Shown in pieces: positions 1 through 7,887 of a DNA stretch of 46,695 bases. A program made the position numbers and the translations under genes. The stretch's first letter is position 1; each line of letters begins with the position of its first letter. The notes beneath the pieces were generated by a model. That model saw nothing but the letters and a program-made list of their open reading frames with translations. It had not been told where the DNA came from and made no database searches. The stretch is from Firmicutes bacterium CAG:238 (GTDB lineage: Bacteria > Bacillota > Clostridia > Peptostreptococcales > Anaerovoracaceae): contig FR881970.1 in assembly GCA_000435615.1 (NCBI GenBank), positions 3,334 to 50,028 of the forward strand, given 5' to 3'.

Positions 1-975
1 GGAATCATGCTTGTCGCTGCACTGGTGGGGTCATTCAAACTTCAGCCGTTTCTTGTAGCATATATAACCGATTTGGGAAGCAAACTGGCTTCATGCGTTG
101 CGATATACGTAGTGATGGCAATCTTTATAGGCCCGTTGTTTTACTTTCATAACAACTATTTCACTACGCTTTGGCTCAAAAAAGCATCATTTCATTTGCC
201 GCTTCTGTTCCTGAATATCGTTAAGCTTGTTGTGATTACGGCAATCGCCGTGGTGCCTCTGCATACGTTTTTCGGTTCGGGCATAGGCGGGATAGCCGTG
301 ATTCTGGTTGTAGTCCTGACGATTTTCTCAAGAAAGACGATTCTGGCAACGTGGTATCTGCAGCTTGAGACGACTTTCCTCAAAAACTTCAATGAAAGGG
401 TCATCAGAAGTGAGGAAGCAGCAGGCAGGCAGCAGCGCTGGCTCGATCAGGACTTGTACATCATTTCCTTCATCGCACCCGAAACTGCTCCGTATCTCAA
501 CCGAAGAATCGAGGATTTGAACTGGGGCGCAAACTATAATGTCTATGTTGTAAAAATCAGACATGACGATAAATACATCCTTTTGCCGGACGGAAAGGTT
601 TCGATAAAAGCCATGGACAAAGTTTATGTGGTAGGTCAAGAGAAAGCACTCAAAAACTTTTACAAGCTTACGGGGCTTGTGCAGAACAAACCGATACGAA
701 CTTTGAAAAAATTCATGGAGAGCGATTATCCGAAGGTAGAACATGCACTTGCAGTATGTCCTATAAAGGTGAGAGGCGATGAATCCTTTGCCAACAAGCC
801 GATTAAACAGGGACATCTGAGGCAAAGCACAAAGTGTATGATTTTGGGCATGCAAAAAGATGGCTATCCGATAATCATGCCGGATGCAAACATGCTCATT
901 GCAAAAGGAGACATCCTGTGGATCATGGGTTCAAACAACCATGTAGGCGCATTGATAGGAGAGCATGTTGAATAG
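1..975 (+). CDS. C-terminal part of a cation:proton antiporter with RCK_C/TrkA-C domains (5' truncated by window edge)
   Basis: The reading frame is open to the first base, so the gene starts upstream of the window. Counting from the ATG at 7, the first ~110 residues are hydrophobic and form the last three or so membrane helices of a CPA-type sodium/proton or potassium/proton exchanger. The rest is cytoplasmic and looks like two RCK_C (TrkA-C) ligand-sensing domains in tandem, about residues 145-225 and 245-322. The second carries a pattern of the type GDILWIMGSNNHV, typical of the end of such domains. RCK_C domains usually gate K+ or Na+ flux in response to nucleotides. The ion is not identifiable from this part. 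Butyrate kinase follows 34 bp later on the same strand. Confidence 0.75.
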   Translation, partial: GIMLVAALVGSFKLQPFLVAYITDLGSKLASCVAIYVVMAIFIGPLFYFHNNYFTTLWLKKASFHLPLLFLNIVKLVVITAIAVVPLHTFFGSGIGGIAVILVVVLTIFSRKTILATWYLQLETTFLKNFNERVIRSEEAAGRQQRWLDQDLYIISFIAPETAPYLNRRIEDLNWGANYNVYVVKIRHDDKYILLPDGKVSIKAMDKVYVVGQEKALKNFYKLTGLVQNKPIRTLKKFMESDYPKVEHALAVCPIKVRGDESFANKPIKQGHLRQSTKCMILGMQKDGYPIIMPDANMLIAKGDILWIMGSNNHVGALIGEHVE

Positions 976-1009
976 CAAATAGACGATTTGATAAAAGGAG
1001 ATGAGAACA

Positions 1010-2092
1010 ATGTATAAGACAGACATTTTAGTAATTAATCCGGGATCGACGACAACCAAAATCGGCCTTTTTAGAAATTTGGAACTGGTTTTTGAAGAAA
1101 CGCTGACGCACGACCCCGACAAGCTGCTTGCATATGGAACGATCGGAGCACAGCTCCCTTACAGGGCAGAAGTTATCAGAAAAATTTTGGACGAAAAAAA
1201 CTATGATACCACCTTGCTAAAGGCGGTTGTCGGACGAGGCGGAATGGTCATCGGACTTTCCGGCGGCGGATACCGGGTAAATCCGGCACTTTGCGAAGCG
1301 ATGAAAAGTCCCGAGAACCCGCAGCATGCTTCCAGTCTCGGAGCACTGCTTGCATATGAAATCGCGGAGGCACTTGGCATCCCATCGTTTATATACGATT
1401 CAACTATGGGATGCGAACTTTCGGAAGTTGCAAAGGTTTCCGGCCTTTCGGGGATCGAAAGATACGGCTGTTATCACGTTTTAAATGCGAGAGCGCAAGC
1501 TATGAATTATGCCGCACGAATCGGGAAATCATATAAGGAGCTGAATCTTTTAGTATGCCATATGGGCGGCGGAATATCGGTAACCGTTCACAAAAACGGC
1601 CAAATCATTGATGGGGCTTCCTATGACGATGGCCCGATGTCACCGGAGAGAACGGGAGGAATCGCACTCCTTTTGTGGACAAAGCTTTGCTACAGCGGAA
1701 GATACACGAAGGAAGAAGCGGACAAACTCATCTGCGGAAAAGGCGGACTTTACTCCTATTTGGGTGTTACCGACTGCCGTGAGGTGGAGAAACTGATTGC
1801 GAACGGAGACAAAAAAGCCGCTCTCGTATACGAGGCAATGGCATATCAGGTTGCAAAGAGCATTGCGGAAATGTCGGTTGCCCTCAAGGGCGAGGTTGAT
1901 GGAATTATACTTACCGGCGGAGCGGCACATTCGAAGATGCTGACAGACATGGTAAGAGACTATGCGGGGCATATCGGCGAATTTATTCTGATGCCGGGAG
2001 AAGATGAACTTGGAGCTCTTGCAAAGGGGGCGGAGCGAATTTTGTCCGGAGAAGAGACCGCACATATATACGGTGAGGAGAGAAAAGGATAG
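1010..2092 (+). CDS. buk: Butyrate kinase
   Basis: This 360-residue protein belongs to the acetate/butyrate kinase (ASKHA) family and has the usual butyrate kinase length. It interconverts butyryl phosphate and ADP with butyrate and ATP in the cytoplasm. The N-terminal phosphate loop NPGSTTTK, the internal YDSTMGCELSEVAKVSG stretch, the CHMGGGISV motif and the C-terminal LTGGAAHSK nucleotide site are visible. The ATG at 1010 is preferred over the one at 1001 because AAAGGAG (994-1000) lies 9 bases before it and would touch the earlier ATG. No phosphotransbutyrylase gene is adjacent, so the partner enzyme or an alternative role such as branched-chain acyl phosphate use cannot be decided here. 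Confidence 0.93.
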   Translation: MYKTDILVINPGSTTTKIGLFRNLELVFEETLTHDPDKLLAYGTIGAQLPYRAEVIRKILDEKNYDTTLLKAVVGRGGMVIGLSGGGYRVNPALCEAMKSPENPQHASSLGALLAYEIAEALGIPSFIYDSTMGCELSEVAKVSGLSGIERYGCYHVLNARAQAMNYAARIGKSYKELNLLVCHMGGGISVTVHKNGQIIDGASYDDGPMSPERTGGIALLLWTKLCYSGRYTKEEADKLICGKGGLYSYLGVTDCREVEKLIANGDKKAALVYEAMAYQVAKSIAEMSVALKGEVDGIILTGGAAHSKMLTDMVRDYAGHIGEFILMPGEDELGALAKGAERILSGEETAHIYGEERKG

Positions 2093-2182
2093 AAAATGCA
2101 GAGGATAAAATTACCGAACAGGTGGAAAAATTTTAGCCGGATGTAATGGAATAGGAAGGCTCTGTACGCTCATAATAAACTT

Positions 2183-2590
2183 ATGAGTGTAAGAGATTTG
2201 ATGACGGGAAACAATTCAATATGGATTGAAATTGCGGTTTTTGTTTTGGGAGCCGGAGCATACGGAGCGATGGAAATTCTGTTCAGAGGATACACGCATT
2301 GGACGATGCTGATTACCGGCGGTGCGTGCGTACTCACCATGTACTATATGCAGGAGTGGATTCTCAGTCAGCCGGTTGTTCTGGGTGCTTTGGCAGGAGC
2401 GATGATTATTACTACCTATGAATTTTTCGTAGGTGTTCTGGTCAATCTGAAGCTCAGCTGGAATGTATGGGACTATTCGGCGATGCCTGGAAATGTGCTC
2501 GGACAGATATGCCCGGAATTTACTGCAATTTGGTTCTGTGTTTGTTTTATATTTTTTGGACTGATAAGGGTTATGATATATCTATGGTGA
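2183..2590 (+). CDS. Small CmpB-like membrane protein (putative ABC-transporter type IV family)
   Basis: A 135-residue integral membrane protein with four predicted hydrophobic segments. The C-terminal half has the signature seen in the CmpB-type 'putative ABC-transporter type IV' family: a conserved W-x-V-W-D-Y-S, then GNVLGQICPEFTAIW and a final helix. The biochemical role of the family is not established. No good ribosome binding site precedes the ATG at 2183, and a 7-bp hairpin (2169-2187) would bury that start codon, so initiation could be at the ATG at 2201. The phosphohexomutase gene begins 10 bp after the stop, which suggests co-transcription. Confidence 0.6.
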   Translation: MSVRDLMTGNNSIWIEIAVFVLGAGAYGAMEILFRGYTHWTMLITGGACVLTMYYMQEWILSQPVVLGALAGAMIITTYEFFVGVLVNLKLSWNVWDYSAMPGNVLGQICPEFTAIWFCVCFIFFGLIRVMIYLW

Positions 2591-2600
2591 AAGGAAGAAA

Positions 2601-4142
2601 ATGAAGGAGTACGATTACAAAAAACTGCAAAACGGCAGTGACATCAGAGGAGTTGCAATGGACGGCGTTCCGGGCGAAAATGTGAATTTGGGGAAGGAAG
2701 AAACTTTCCGGCTTACGAGGGGATTCGCATTTTGGTTAAGTGAAAAGCTGGAAAAGCCTGTCGAAAGCCTCAAAATTTCCGTGGGCCATGACAGCCGCCT
2801 GACTGCCGAGGAGCTTAAGACGACGATAGCAGATACGCTTGTACATATAGGTGTTAAAGTTTATGACTGCGGGCTTGCGTCCACACCGGCGATGTTTATG
2901 TCGACGATTTTTCCGGAATATGCGTGTGACGGTGCGATTATGATAACGGCGAGCCATCTGCCATTCAATCGCAATGGTTTTAAATACTTTGACAAGGACG
3001 GCGGGCTGAATAAGGCAGATATCTCAGCAATCATTGCATATGCAGAGAGTGATGCGGTAATTGAAAACCTTGAGACAGTTCCGAATCCGGGGGCAAACCC
3101 GGCAGAAAAAAGAGATTTAATCGGAAGGTACTCGCAGCACTTGAGAGAAAAAATTATCTCTGAAGCAGCGAATACAGAGCACCCGGACAAACCGCTCACG
3201 GGTCTTAAGATTGTGGTCGATGCCGGAAACGGTGCCGGCGGATTTTATGCGGAGACAATCCTTGCGCCGCTGGGTGCGGATGTTTCGGCGAGCCAGTTCC
3301 TTGAACCGGATGGGCATTTTCCGAATCATCAGCCGAATCCCGAGAACAAGGCGGCTATGGCTTCGATTTCAAAGCGCGTGGTCGAAAGTGGCGCAGACTT
3401 CGGTTTGATATTCGATACGGATGTGGACCGTTCATCGGCGGTTGACAAATACGGGAAGGAAATCAGCAGAAACGCAATCGTAGCTATGGCTGCCGCCTTG
3501 ATTGCGGCAGAGCACCCCGGAACCACAGTTGTTACGGACAGCATTACGAGTGATCAGCTGACCGTCTACCTTGAAAAATGCCTGGGGCTGAAACATTTTC
3601 GATTCAAGAGAGGTTATAAAAATGTAATAAATAAGGCGATTGAGCTGAACAAATCAGGCATTGACAGCCAGCTTGCGATTGAGACATCGGGCCATGCGGC
3701 GTATAAAGAGAACTATTTCCTTGATGACGGTGCTTACCTTGCGACGAAGATCGTAATCAAGGCAGCGCAGCTTGCACAATCAGGTGCAGGGATTGATGTT
3801 CTGCTTTCGTCTCTTGCGGAGCCGAAAGAGGCAATCGAAATCAGATTCCCGATAAGCGGAAGCGATTTCGGCGCATACGGCGAAAAAGTGCTGACGGATT
3901 TAAAGAAGTGGGCGATGGAACCTGAGCAGGTTTCTGACGGAATTTCGCTTGTTGAACCGAATTACGAGGGTGTGCGTCTGAATTTCCGCACGGAAGATAC
4001 GGAGGGCTGGTGTCTCCTTCGTAAATCCCTCCACGATCCAATCATGCCGTTGAATGTTGAAGTAACCAAAGGCAGCTGTGAAAAAATATTGTGTATTATT
4101 AAAGTTTTTTTGAGCAAATACGACAAAATTGTGGTAGAATGA
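2601..4142 (+). CDS. Phosphomannomutase/phosphoglucomutase (alpha-D-phosphohexomutase superfamily)
   Basis: This 513-residue cytosolic enzyme moves a phosphate between the C1 and C6 hydroxyls of hexoses. The four family signatures appear in order: the phosphoserine loop ITASHLPFNRNGFK near residue 115, the Mg2+ loop DTDVDRSS near 275, the sugar-specificity loop ETSGHAAYKEN near 360, and the phosphate-binding RTEDTEGW near 465. The GETSGH-type loop of this form is usual for PMM/PGM enzymes rather than GlmM, and the protein is longer than GlmM (~450). The substrate, glucose or mannose, is not resolved. GGAAG lies just upstream of the ATG. The promoter of the folate transporter overlaps the gene's 3' end. 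Confidence 0.85.
   Translation: MKEYDYKKLQNGSDIRGVAMDGVPGENVNLGKEETFRLTRGFAFWLSEKLEKPVESLKISVGHDSRLTAEELKTTIADTLVHIGVKVYDCGLASTPAMFMSTIFPEYACDGAIMITASHLPFNRNGFKYFDKDGGLNKADISAIIAYAESDAVIENLETVPNPGANPAEKRDLIGRYSQHLREKIISEAANTEHPDKPLTGLKIVVDAGNGAGGFYAETILAPLGADVSASQFLEPDGHFPNHQPNPENKAAMASISKRVVESGADFGLIFDTDVDRSSAVDKYGKEISRNAIVAMAAALIAAEHPGTTVVTDSITSDQLTVYLEKCLGLKHFRFKRGYKNVINKAIELNKSGIDSQLAIETSGHAAYKENYFLDDGAYLATKIVIKAAQLAQSGAGIDVLLSSLAEPKEAIEIRFPISGSDFGAYGEKVLTDLKKWAMEPEQVSDGISLVEPNYEGVRLNFRTEDTEGWCLLRKSLHDPIMPLNVEVTKGSCEKILCIIKVFLSKYDKIVVE
4110..4140 (+). promoter_or_regulatory. Likely promoter of the THF riboswitch/folT unit
   Basis: An extended -10 element TGGTAGAAT (4132-4140) lies at the very end of the phosphohexomutase gene. 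A TTGAGC -35-like box sits 19 bp upstream, which is long, but an extended -10 tolerates this. The riboswitch begins about 20 bp downstream, as expected for a short leader. Confidence 0.45.
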
Positions 4143-4162
4143 CAGAGTGAAAAAAACAATTA

Positions 4163-4277
4163 GACAGAGTAGGGGCGGCGCGTCAAGTGCCGACGGATGG
4201 GAAGTTGCCGTCGGACGAAAGCGAAAGCAGATATGCTGGAACATTGCTGCGGTGCCGTACCCGCATCCGCTGCTGCA
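4163..4277 (+). ncRNA. Tetrahydrofolate (THF) riboswitch
   Basis: The leader carries the conserved pieces of the class I THF riboswitch in order: an opening GAGTAG, then GCGTCAAGTGCCG, GATGGGAAGTTGCCG, CGAAAGCGAAAGC, GCGGTGCCG and the closing CCGCATCCGCTGCT. The first and last elements pair to close the aptamer. It sits 60 bp before a folate-type ECF S component, the classic target. Known THF riboswitches repress folate uptake when reduced folate is plentiful. The call rests on motif order and context; a covariance search against RF01831 would settle it. Confidence 0.88.
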
Positions 4278-4294
4278 ATAAGGGATAAGAAGAT

Positions 4295-4329
4295 CTCCGT
4301 TTGCGGCGACTGTCGCAAATCAAAGGAGG
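4295..4329 (+). promoter_or_regulatory. Shine-Dalgarno-sequestering hairpin of the THF riboswitch
   Basis: CTCC (4295-4298) can pair with GGAG (4325-4328) of the folT ribosome binding site, and GTTTGCG (4299-4305) with CGCAAAT (4314-4320), leaving a small bulge. There is no terminator between aptamer and gene, so translational control is the simplest reading. Confidence 0.55.
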
Positions 4330-4336
4330 TTTTTTT

Positions 4337-4843
4337 ATGAAAAAATTAGACGTTAAGGCTATGGTTGTTTGTGCTGCCCTCATTGCGGCGGCAATCGTGT
4401 GCTCGAGGTTCCTTTCGATAAACGCCTGGAACCTTAAAATCGGATTCACATTCATTCCGGTTTTCTTGGCAGCGTATCTTTACGGACCTGTGGGCGGGGC
4501 ACTCGTCGGCGGGGTTGCGGATTTACTGGGCGCGACCCTGTTTCCAATCGGCGCATACTTCCCGGGTTTTACGCTGACCTGTGTGCTTCAGGGCACGGTA
4601 TACGGTCTGCTTCTTAATAAGAAGCAGACACCGATTCGCATTCTTCTTGCTGTCGGAATTGTTCAGCTTGTACTTGGTTTACTGCTCAATACGCTTTGGA
4701 TTTCCATTCTTTACGGCTCTTCGTTTGGAGCACTGCTTGTTACAAGAGTGGTGCAGTGTCTGATTATGATTCCGGTTGAGTTCATCGTAATCGGAATGCT
4801 GAGCAAGATGATGGCAAGACATAAAAGCAGCATAATTGCATAA
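4337..4843 (+). CDS. folT: ECF transporter S component, folate type
   Basis: A 168-residue, very hydrophobic protein of the energy-coupling-factor S component family with about six membrane helices. It carries the alanine-rich first helix and the segment PVGGALVGGVADLLGA, followed by the tail of helix 3 with FPIGAYFPGFTLT, as in folate-type S proteins. It captures folate outside the cell and docks on a shared EcfAA'T module that is not encoded here. The ATG at 4337 is chosen because AAAGGAGG (4322-4329) precedes it; the more upstream in-frame codon has no such site. The THF riboswitch in front supports folate as the substrate. A terminator follows immediately, so the gene is a single unit. 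Confidence 0.88.
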   Translation: MKKLDVKAMVVCAALIAAAIVCSRFLSINAWNLKIGFTFIPVFLAAYLYGPVGGALVGGVADLLGATLFPIGAYFPGFTLTCVLQGTVYGLLLNKKQTPIRILLAVGIVQLVLGLLLNTLWISILYGSSFGALLVTRVVQCLIMIPVEFIVIGMLSKMMARHKSSIIA

Positions 4844-4856
4844 TAAGGAAGAGAAG

Positions 4857-4890
4857 ACGATGGTTTTGCTTAGGCGGCCATCGTTTTTTT
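4857..4890 (+). terminator. Intrinsic terminator after folT
   Basis: ACGATGG (4857-4863) pairs with CCATCGT (4878-4884), followed directly by a run of seven T. Confidence 0.85.
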
Positions 4891-4954
4891 ATGCAAAAAA
4901 GCAGGCAGCGGCGAACTTTTGGGGCATACTATTCCCAAACGAGGAGGTCTGAAA

Positions 4955-5884
4955 ATGAGCGAAAATCACATTTATGATATCATTATCATAGGCGGCGGCC
5001 CGGGCGGCTATACCGCCGCATTATATGCGGCGAGAGCGGGTCTTGACTTGATTGTTATTGAAAAACAGTATGCAGGCGGACAAATGGCACTGACAGAGCA
5101 GATCGACAACTATCCCGGATTTGATGATGGTGTTGACGGGTTCTACCTTGCAGAGAAAATGAAAAAGCAAGCGGAGCGATTCGGAGCAGAGAGCAAATCG
5201 GAAGAGGTTATATCCGTTGATTTAAAGAGAAATCCGAAGGTCATAGAAACCAAAACGCAAACATACTACGCGAAGTCAGTGGTGCTTGCAACCGGAGCAA
5301 GCGCAAGAAAACTGGGATTACCGGGCGAAGAGGAACTGCTTGGACGAGGGCTGAGCTATTGTGCTGCCTGCGACGGGATGTTTTTTAGGGATAAGACCGT
5401 TGTCGTGGTCGGAGGAGGAAATTCCGCAGCAGGGGACGCGCTGCTCCTGAGCCGTATCTGCCGAAAGGTAATTTTAATCCACCGTGGCGAGCGGCTGCAG
5501 GCAACGCAAATCTACCATGCACCGCTGATGAATACGGAGAATATAGAGATCAGGCAAAACAGTACGGTAACAGAGCTTTTGCATGATAACAAGCTGAGCG
5601 GTGTCCGCGTAAAGGATATGGGAAGCGGCGAAGAAAAGAGAATCAGCTGTGAAGGAGTATTCGTCTGTGTGGGCAGAAAGCCGGAAACGGAGCTTGTAAA
5701 AGGGCAGCTCGAATTAGGTGCAAACGGCTATATAGCTGCGGGAGAAGATACGAAGTGCAATATCCCGGGTGTATACGCCGTGGGCGATGTACGAACCAAA
5801 CCGCTCCGGCAAGTCGTTTCCGCGGCAGCTGACGGTGCGGTCTGCGTGCAGATGGCGGAGGAGTTTTTGGCAGCGATGGTGTAA
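4955..5884 (+). CDS. trxB: Thioredoxin reductase (NADPH, FAD, CxxC)
   Basis: A 309-residue flavoprotein that passes electrons from NADPH through FAD and a redox disulfide to thioredoxin. The N-terminal FAD site is GGGPGGYTAALYAARAG (about residues 14-30), the redox motif is YCAACDGMFF near residue 135, the NADPH site is GGGNSAAGDAL near 157, and the C-terminal FAD clamp is GDVRTKPLRQV. The length matches the low-molecular-weight bacterial class. The start at 4955 follows GAGGAGG with a 7-base spacer; an in-frame ATG at 4919 lacks a site. Some clostridial homologues use ferredoxin instead of NADPH; here the GGGNSA motif favours a pyridine nucleotide, though this is not proof. The gene appears monocistronic. 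Confidence 0.93.
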   Translation: MSENHIYDIIIIGGGPGGYTAALYAARAGLDLIVIEKQYAGGQMALTEQIDNYPGFDDGVDGFYLAEKMKKQAERFGAESKSEEVISVDLKRNPKVIETKTQTYYAKSVVLATGASARKLGLPGEEELLGRGLSYCAACDGMFFRDKTVVVVGGGNSAAGDALLLSRICRKVILIHRGERLQATQIYHAPLMNTENIEIRQNSTVTELLHDNKLSGVRVKDMGSGEEKRISCEGVFVCVGRKPETELVKGQLELGANGYIAAGEDTKCNIPGVYAVGDVRTKPLRQVVSAAADGAVCVQMAEEFLAAMV

Positions 5885-5885
5885 C

Positions 5886-5925
5886 AAAAAACTTGTTTGT
5901 TCAAGTTGAACAAACAAGTTTTTTT
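5886..5925. terminator. Bidirectional intrinsic terminator between trxB and the acetyltransferase
   Basis: A perfect inverted repeat with 17-base arms (5886-5902 and 5908-5924) and a 5-base loop. It has an A-run on one side and a T-run on the other, so it works for both convergent genes. Confidence 0.92.
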
Positions 5926-5955
5926 AAATGATTTTATTTTGTACAAGTTATGGAA

Positions 5956-6594
5956 TCAGTCGACGATATATTCGAGCCTTCCGGTTTGGATTGCTTCGAG
6001 ATTTCGCTTAATCTTTTCCTCATTCCAGTCCCACCAGCGCAGCTTTAGCAGCTTATCGACAGTTTCGTCGTCAAAACGCTTGCGAATCGGCTTAGCGGGA
6101 ATGCCGCCGACAATCGTGTACGGCGGAACATCTTTGGTTACTACGGCGCGGCTTCCGATAATCGCACCATCGCCGATGGCTACACCCGCAAGGATGAGAG
6201 CCTCGTATCCAATCCAGACATCGTTTCCGACTGTAATATCACCCTTGTTATCCCATGCCCGTGCAATGGAGTCCACATCTGTCGGAAGCCCCCACTCTTC
6301 AAAGAAGATTGGGAATGGGTAAGTCGAAAGACTTCCGAGTGCATGATTTGCGGCGTTAAATAGGAACTTCGCACCGCAGGCAATCGAGCAGAATTTGCCG
6401 ATTTTGAGCCGATCGTGATTGCATTCGGGATAGTGGTACAGAACATTGTTCCGTTCAAAATCCCGGGGATCATTCACAAAATCGTCGTACATCGTGTAAT
6501 CGCCGACTTCGATCGTTGGATCCGTAATAACATTTTGAAGATATACCGTTGATTTTCCCTGCGAACGAGGGTAGATTTTCCATTTTTCTATCAT
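5956..6594 (-). CDS. CatB/Vat-like O-acetyltransferase (left-handed beta-helix)
   Basis: This 212-residue protein belongs to the xenobiotic acetyltransferase family, trimeric left-handed beta-helix enzymes that move acetyl from acetyl-CoA to hydroxyls of chloramphenicol or streptogramin A. The opening YLQNV..DPTIEVGDYTMYDDF, the presumed catalytic histidine in NAANHALGSLSTYPF (about residue 85), and hexapeptide turns such as IGDGAIIGSRAVVTKDVPPY are all present. The C-terminal RKRFDD.....L..L.WWDW is a family hallmark. Many chromosomal members have no proven drug substrate, so resistance should not be assumed. An upstream SD-overlapping inverted repeat may control it. Confidence 0.85.
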   Translation of the reverse strand: MIEKWKIYPRSQGKSTVYLQNVITDPTIEVGDYTMYDDFVNDPRDFERNNVLYHYPECNHDRLKIGKFCSIACGAKFLFNAANHALGSLSTYPFPIFFEEWGLPTDVDSIARAWDNKGDITVGNDVWIGYEALILAGVAIGDGAIIGSRAVVTKDVPPYTIVGGIPAKPIRKRFDDETVDKLLKLRWWDWNEEKIKRNLEAIQTGRLEYIVD

Positions 6595-6605
6595 TTTATT
6601 TACCT

Positions 6606-6640
6606 CCGAATGGTTAGAATTTAAGAATTATGCCATTCGG
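6606..6640 (-). promoter_or_regulatory. Inverted repeat overlapping the acetyltransferase ribosome binding site
   Basis: CCGAATGG (6606-6613) and CCATTCGG (6633-6640) form an 8-bp dyad with a 19-base spacer. On the minus strand the SD GGAGG (6603-6607) begins inside one arm. It could be an operator or an RNA hairpin limiting translation. Confidence 0.5.
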
Positions 6641-6783
6641 AACATTACAATGCAGAGCTTCACCGCATACCACCTCGATTCTTTTGCAGGCGGGCACGTC
6701 AGAAATCCGTGCTCACATGCGTCCTAATATTTATTCTATCACTTTGTGCTTTGATTTTCAATAGGGCTAAGGGAGGTACAAGC

Positions 6784-7395
6784 ATGCAAAATAAAACGGT
6801 AGGTTGTGTTTACGGATACGTGCGTGTCAGCAGCGCCGATCAGAACGAAGACCGGCAGCTCATCGCAATGGCACACGCAGGATTGAAACAAAAGAACATA
6901 TTTATGGATAAGCAGTCAGGAAAGGATTTTGAACGCCCGGCATATCTCAAGCTATTAGGGGAACTAAAAGAAGGAGATTTGCTTTTGATTCAGAGCATTG
7001 ACAGGCTCGGACGCAATTATGAAGAAATAATTGAGCAGTGGCGGCATATCACAAAGGTCATAAAAGCAGATATCAAAGTGCTGGATATGCCTCTTTTGGA
7101 TACGACGCTCAGAAAGGACCTTCTGGGAACATTCATCGCGGATTTGGTGCTTCAGGTGCTATCCTTTGCGGCTGAAAATGAACGAAAAAACATTCGACAG
7201 CGGCAGAGGAAAGGCATTGACGCCGCGCAGGCACGAGGTGTTCGCTTCGGCAGACCCGAAATCCCCGACAGCGAGGCAACGAAGGAAGCGGTAAGGTTGT
7301 ACAGACAAAACAAAATACCGCTCAGCCAGGCATTGGATATGAGCGACATTGGCAAGACGACATTTTATAAGAAGCTAAAGGAATTCAGTGCATAA
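6784..7395 (+). CDS. Small serine recombinase (resolvase/invertase family)
   Basis: A 203-residue site-specific recombinase. The catalytic domain opens with YGYVRVSSADQNEDRQ, where the nucleophilic serine lies in the VSS pair. It continues with SIDRLGRNYEEI carrying the active-site Asp-Arg-Leu-Gly-Arg, and AENERKNIRQRQRKGI for the E-helix. A short helix-turn-helix (about residues 160-203, LSQALDMSDIGKTTFYKKLK) binds the site. The length fits Tn3/gamma-delta resolvases and invertases rather than large serine integrases. The ATG at 6784 is preferred because GGGAGG precedes it by 7 bases. No transposase or phage gene is near. Two matching dyad repeats start 8 bp after the stop and could be its crossover sites. 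Confidence 0.88.
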   Translation: MQNKTVGCVYGYVRVSSADQNEDRQLIAMAHAGLKQKNIFMDKQSGKDFERPAYLKLLGELKEGDLLLIQSIDRLGRNYEEIIEQWRHITKVIKADIKVLDMPLLDTTLRKDLLGTFIADLVLQVLSFAAENERKNIRQRQRKGIDAAQARGVRFGRPEIPDSEATKEAVRLYRQNKIPLSQALDMSDIGKTTFYKKLKEFSA

Positions 7396-7402
7396 AAAAA
7401 TT

Positions 7403-7430
7403 CCGCAAAAGTACACTTTTGTGAACAAAT
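7403..7430 (+). repeat. 28-bp repeat, copy 1, with palindromic core
   Basis: Matches 7601-7628 at 24 of 28 bases. It contains the dyad AAAAGTACACTTTT (7407-7420) followed by TGAACAAAT. It begins 8 bp after the recombinase stop codon. Possible recombinase binding or crossover site. Confidence 0.65.
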
Positions 7431-7523
7431 TCGACATTCTTGTAATTTAAGTAATTTTAGGGGCTTTATCCCTCTTTGTTATGTTCCTTTATCGGAAATT
7501 CATTTAAAAAGTAGAAAATTGTG

Positions 7524-7552
7524 TTGATTTTATGTATTTCATGTGATAGGAT
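7524..7552 (+). promoter_or_regulatory. Promoter of the first cobalamin-riboswitch operon
   Basis: TTGATT (7524-7529), 17-bp spacer, TAGGAT (7547-7552). It lies between the two 28-bp repeats and about 95 bp before the riboswitch. Confidence 0.55.
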
Positions 7553-7600
7553 ATATTTAAACAAAGGAAAAAATGAATATCTTTTTCGAACAAGATGCGT

Positions 7601-7628
7601 CCGTAAAAGTGTACTTTTATGAACAAAT
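7601..7628 (+). repeat. 28-bp repeat, copy 2, with palindromic core
   Basis: Partner of 7403-7430, offset by 198 bp. The 14-bp core AAAAGTGTACTTTT (7605-7618) is the exact reverse complement of the copy 1 core, while the flanks CCG and TGAACAAAT run in the same direction. All four differences are transitions. Confidence 0.65.
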
Positions 7629-7647
7629 CGTCGAAATGAATAAGAAC

Positions 7648-7745
7648 AGCAGCAAGGGTAACTAACGGAAGTGGGGTGAGATTCCCCCTACTGGCAAGCA
7701 ACTGTAATGCCTGCACAGACAGGACAAGTCAGGAGACGAGTTATC
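7648..7745 (+). ncRNA. Cobalamin riboswitch 1 (short peripheral domain)
   Basis: Conserved cobalamin aptamer pieces occur in order: GGGTAA, the P4 hairpin GGGGTGAGATTCCCC, ACTGGC..GCAACTGTAA of the P5/J region, a short P6-type stem TGCCTGC..GACAGGACA, and the B12 box AAGTCAGGAGAC (7726-7737). The P7-P11 arm seen in long adenosylcobalamin-type switches is missing, which resembles the compact class II form. A hairpin at 7752-7788 could supply the kissing partner. An intrinsic terminator downstream (7888-7921) indicates an OFF switch. A covariance search against RF00174 would decide. Confidence 0.8.
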
Positions 7746-7887
7746 GTTTGGATGTAAACAAATTCTCTAGGGCAGAAGAATACATCATTGCGAAAAGGTA
7801 AGCAGACTAAAAGGAGTTTCTTGTTACAGCGGCAGGAAGCTTGCTCGGCGGCACTTTTCGGCTGGTATATGTAGGCGCATGGTGTAT

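Noticed and set aside
6600..7640. Insertion sequence or transposon around the serine recombinase.
   Set aside because: No transposase, no terminal inverted repeats and no target-site duplication were seen; only the 28-bp dyad pair.
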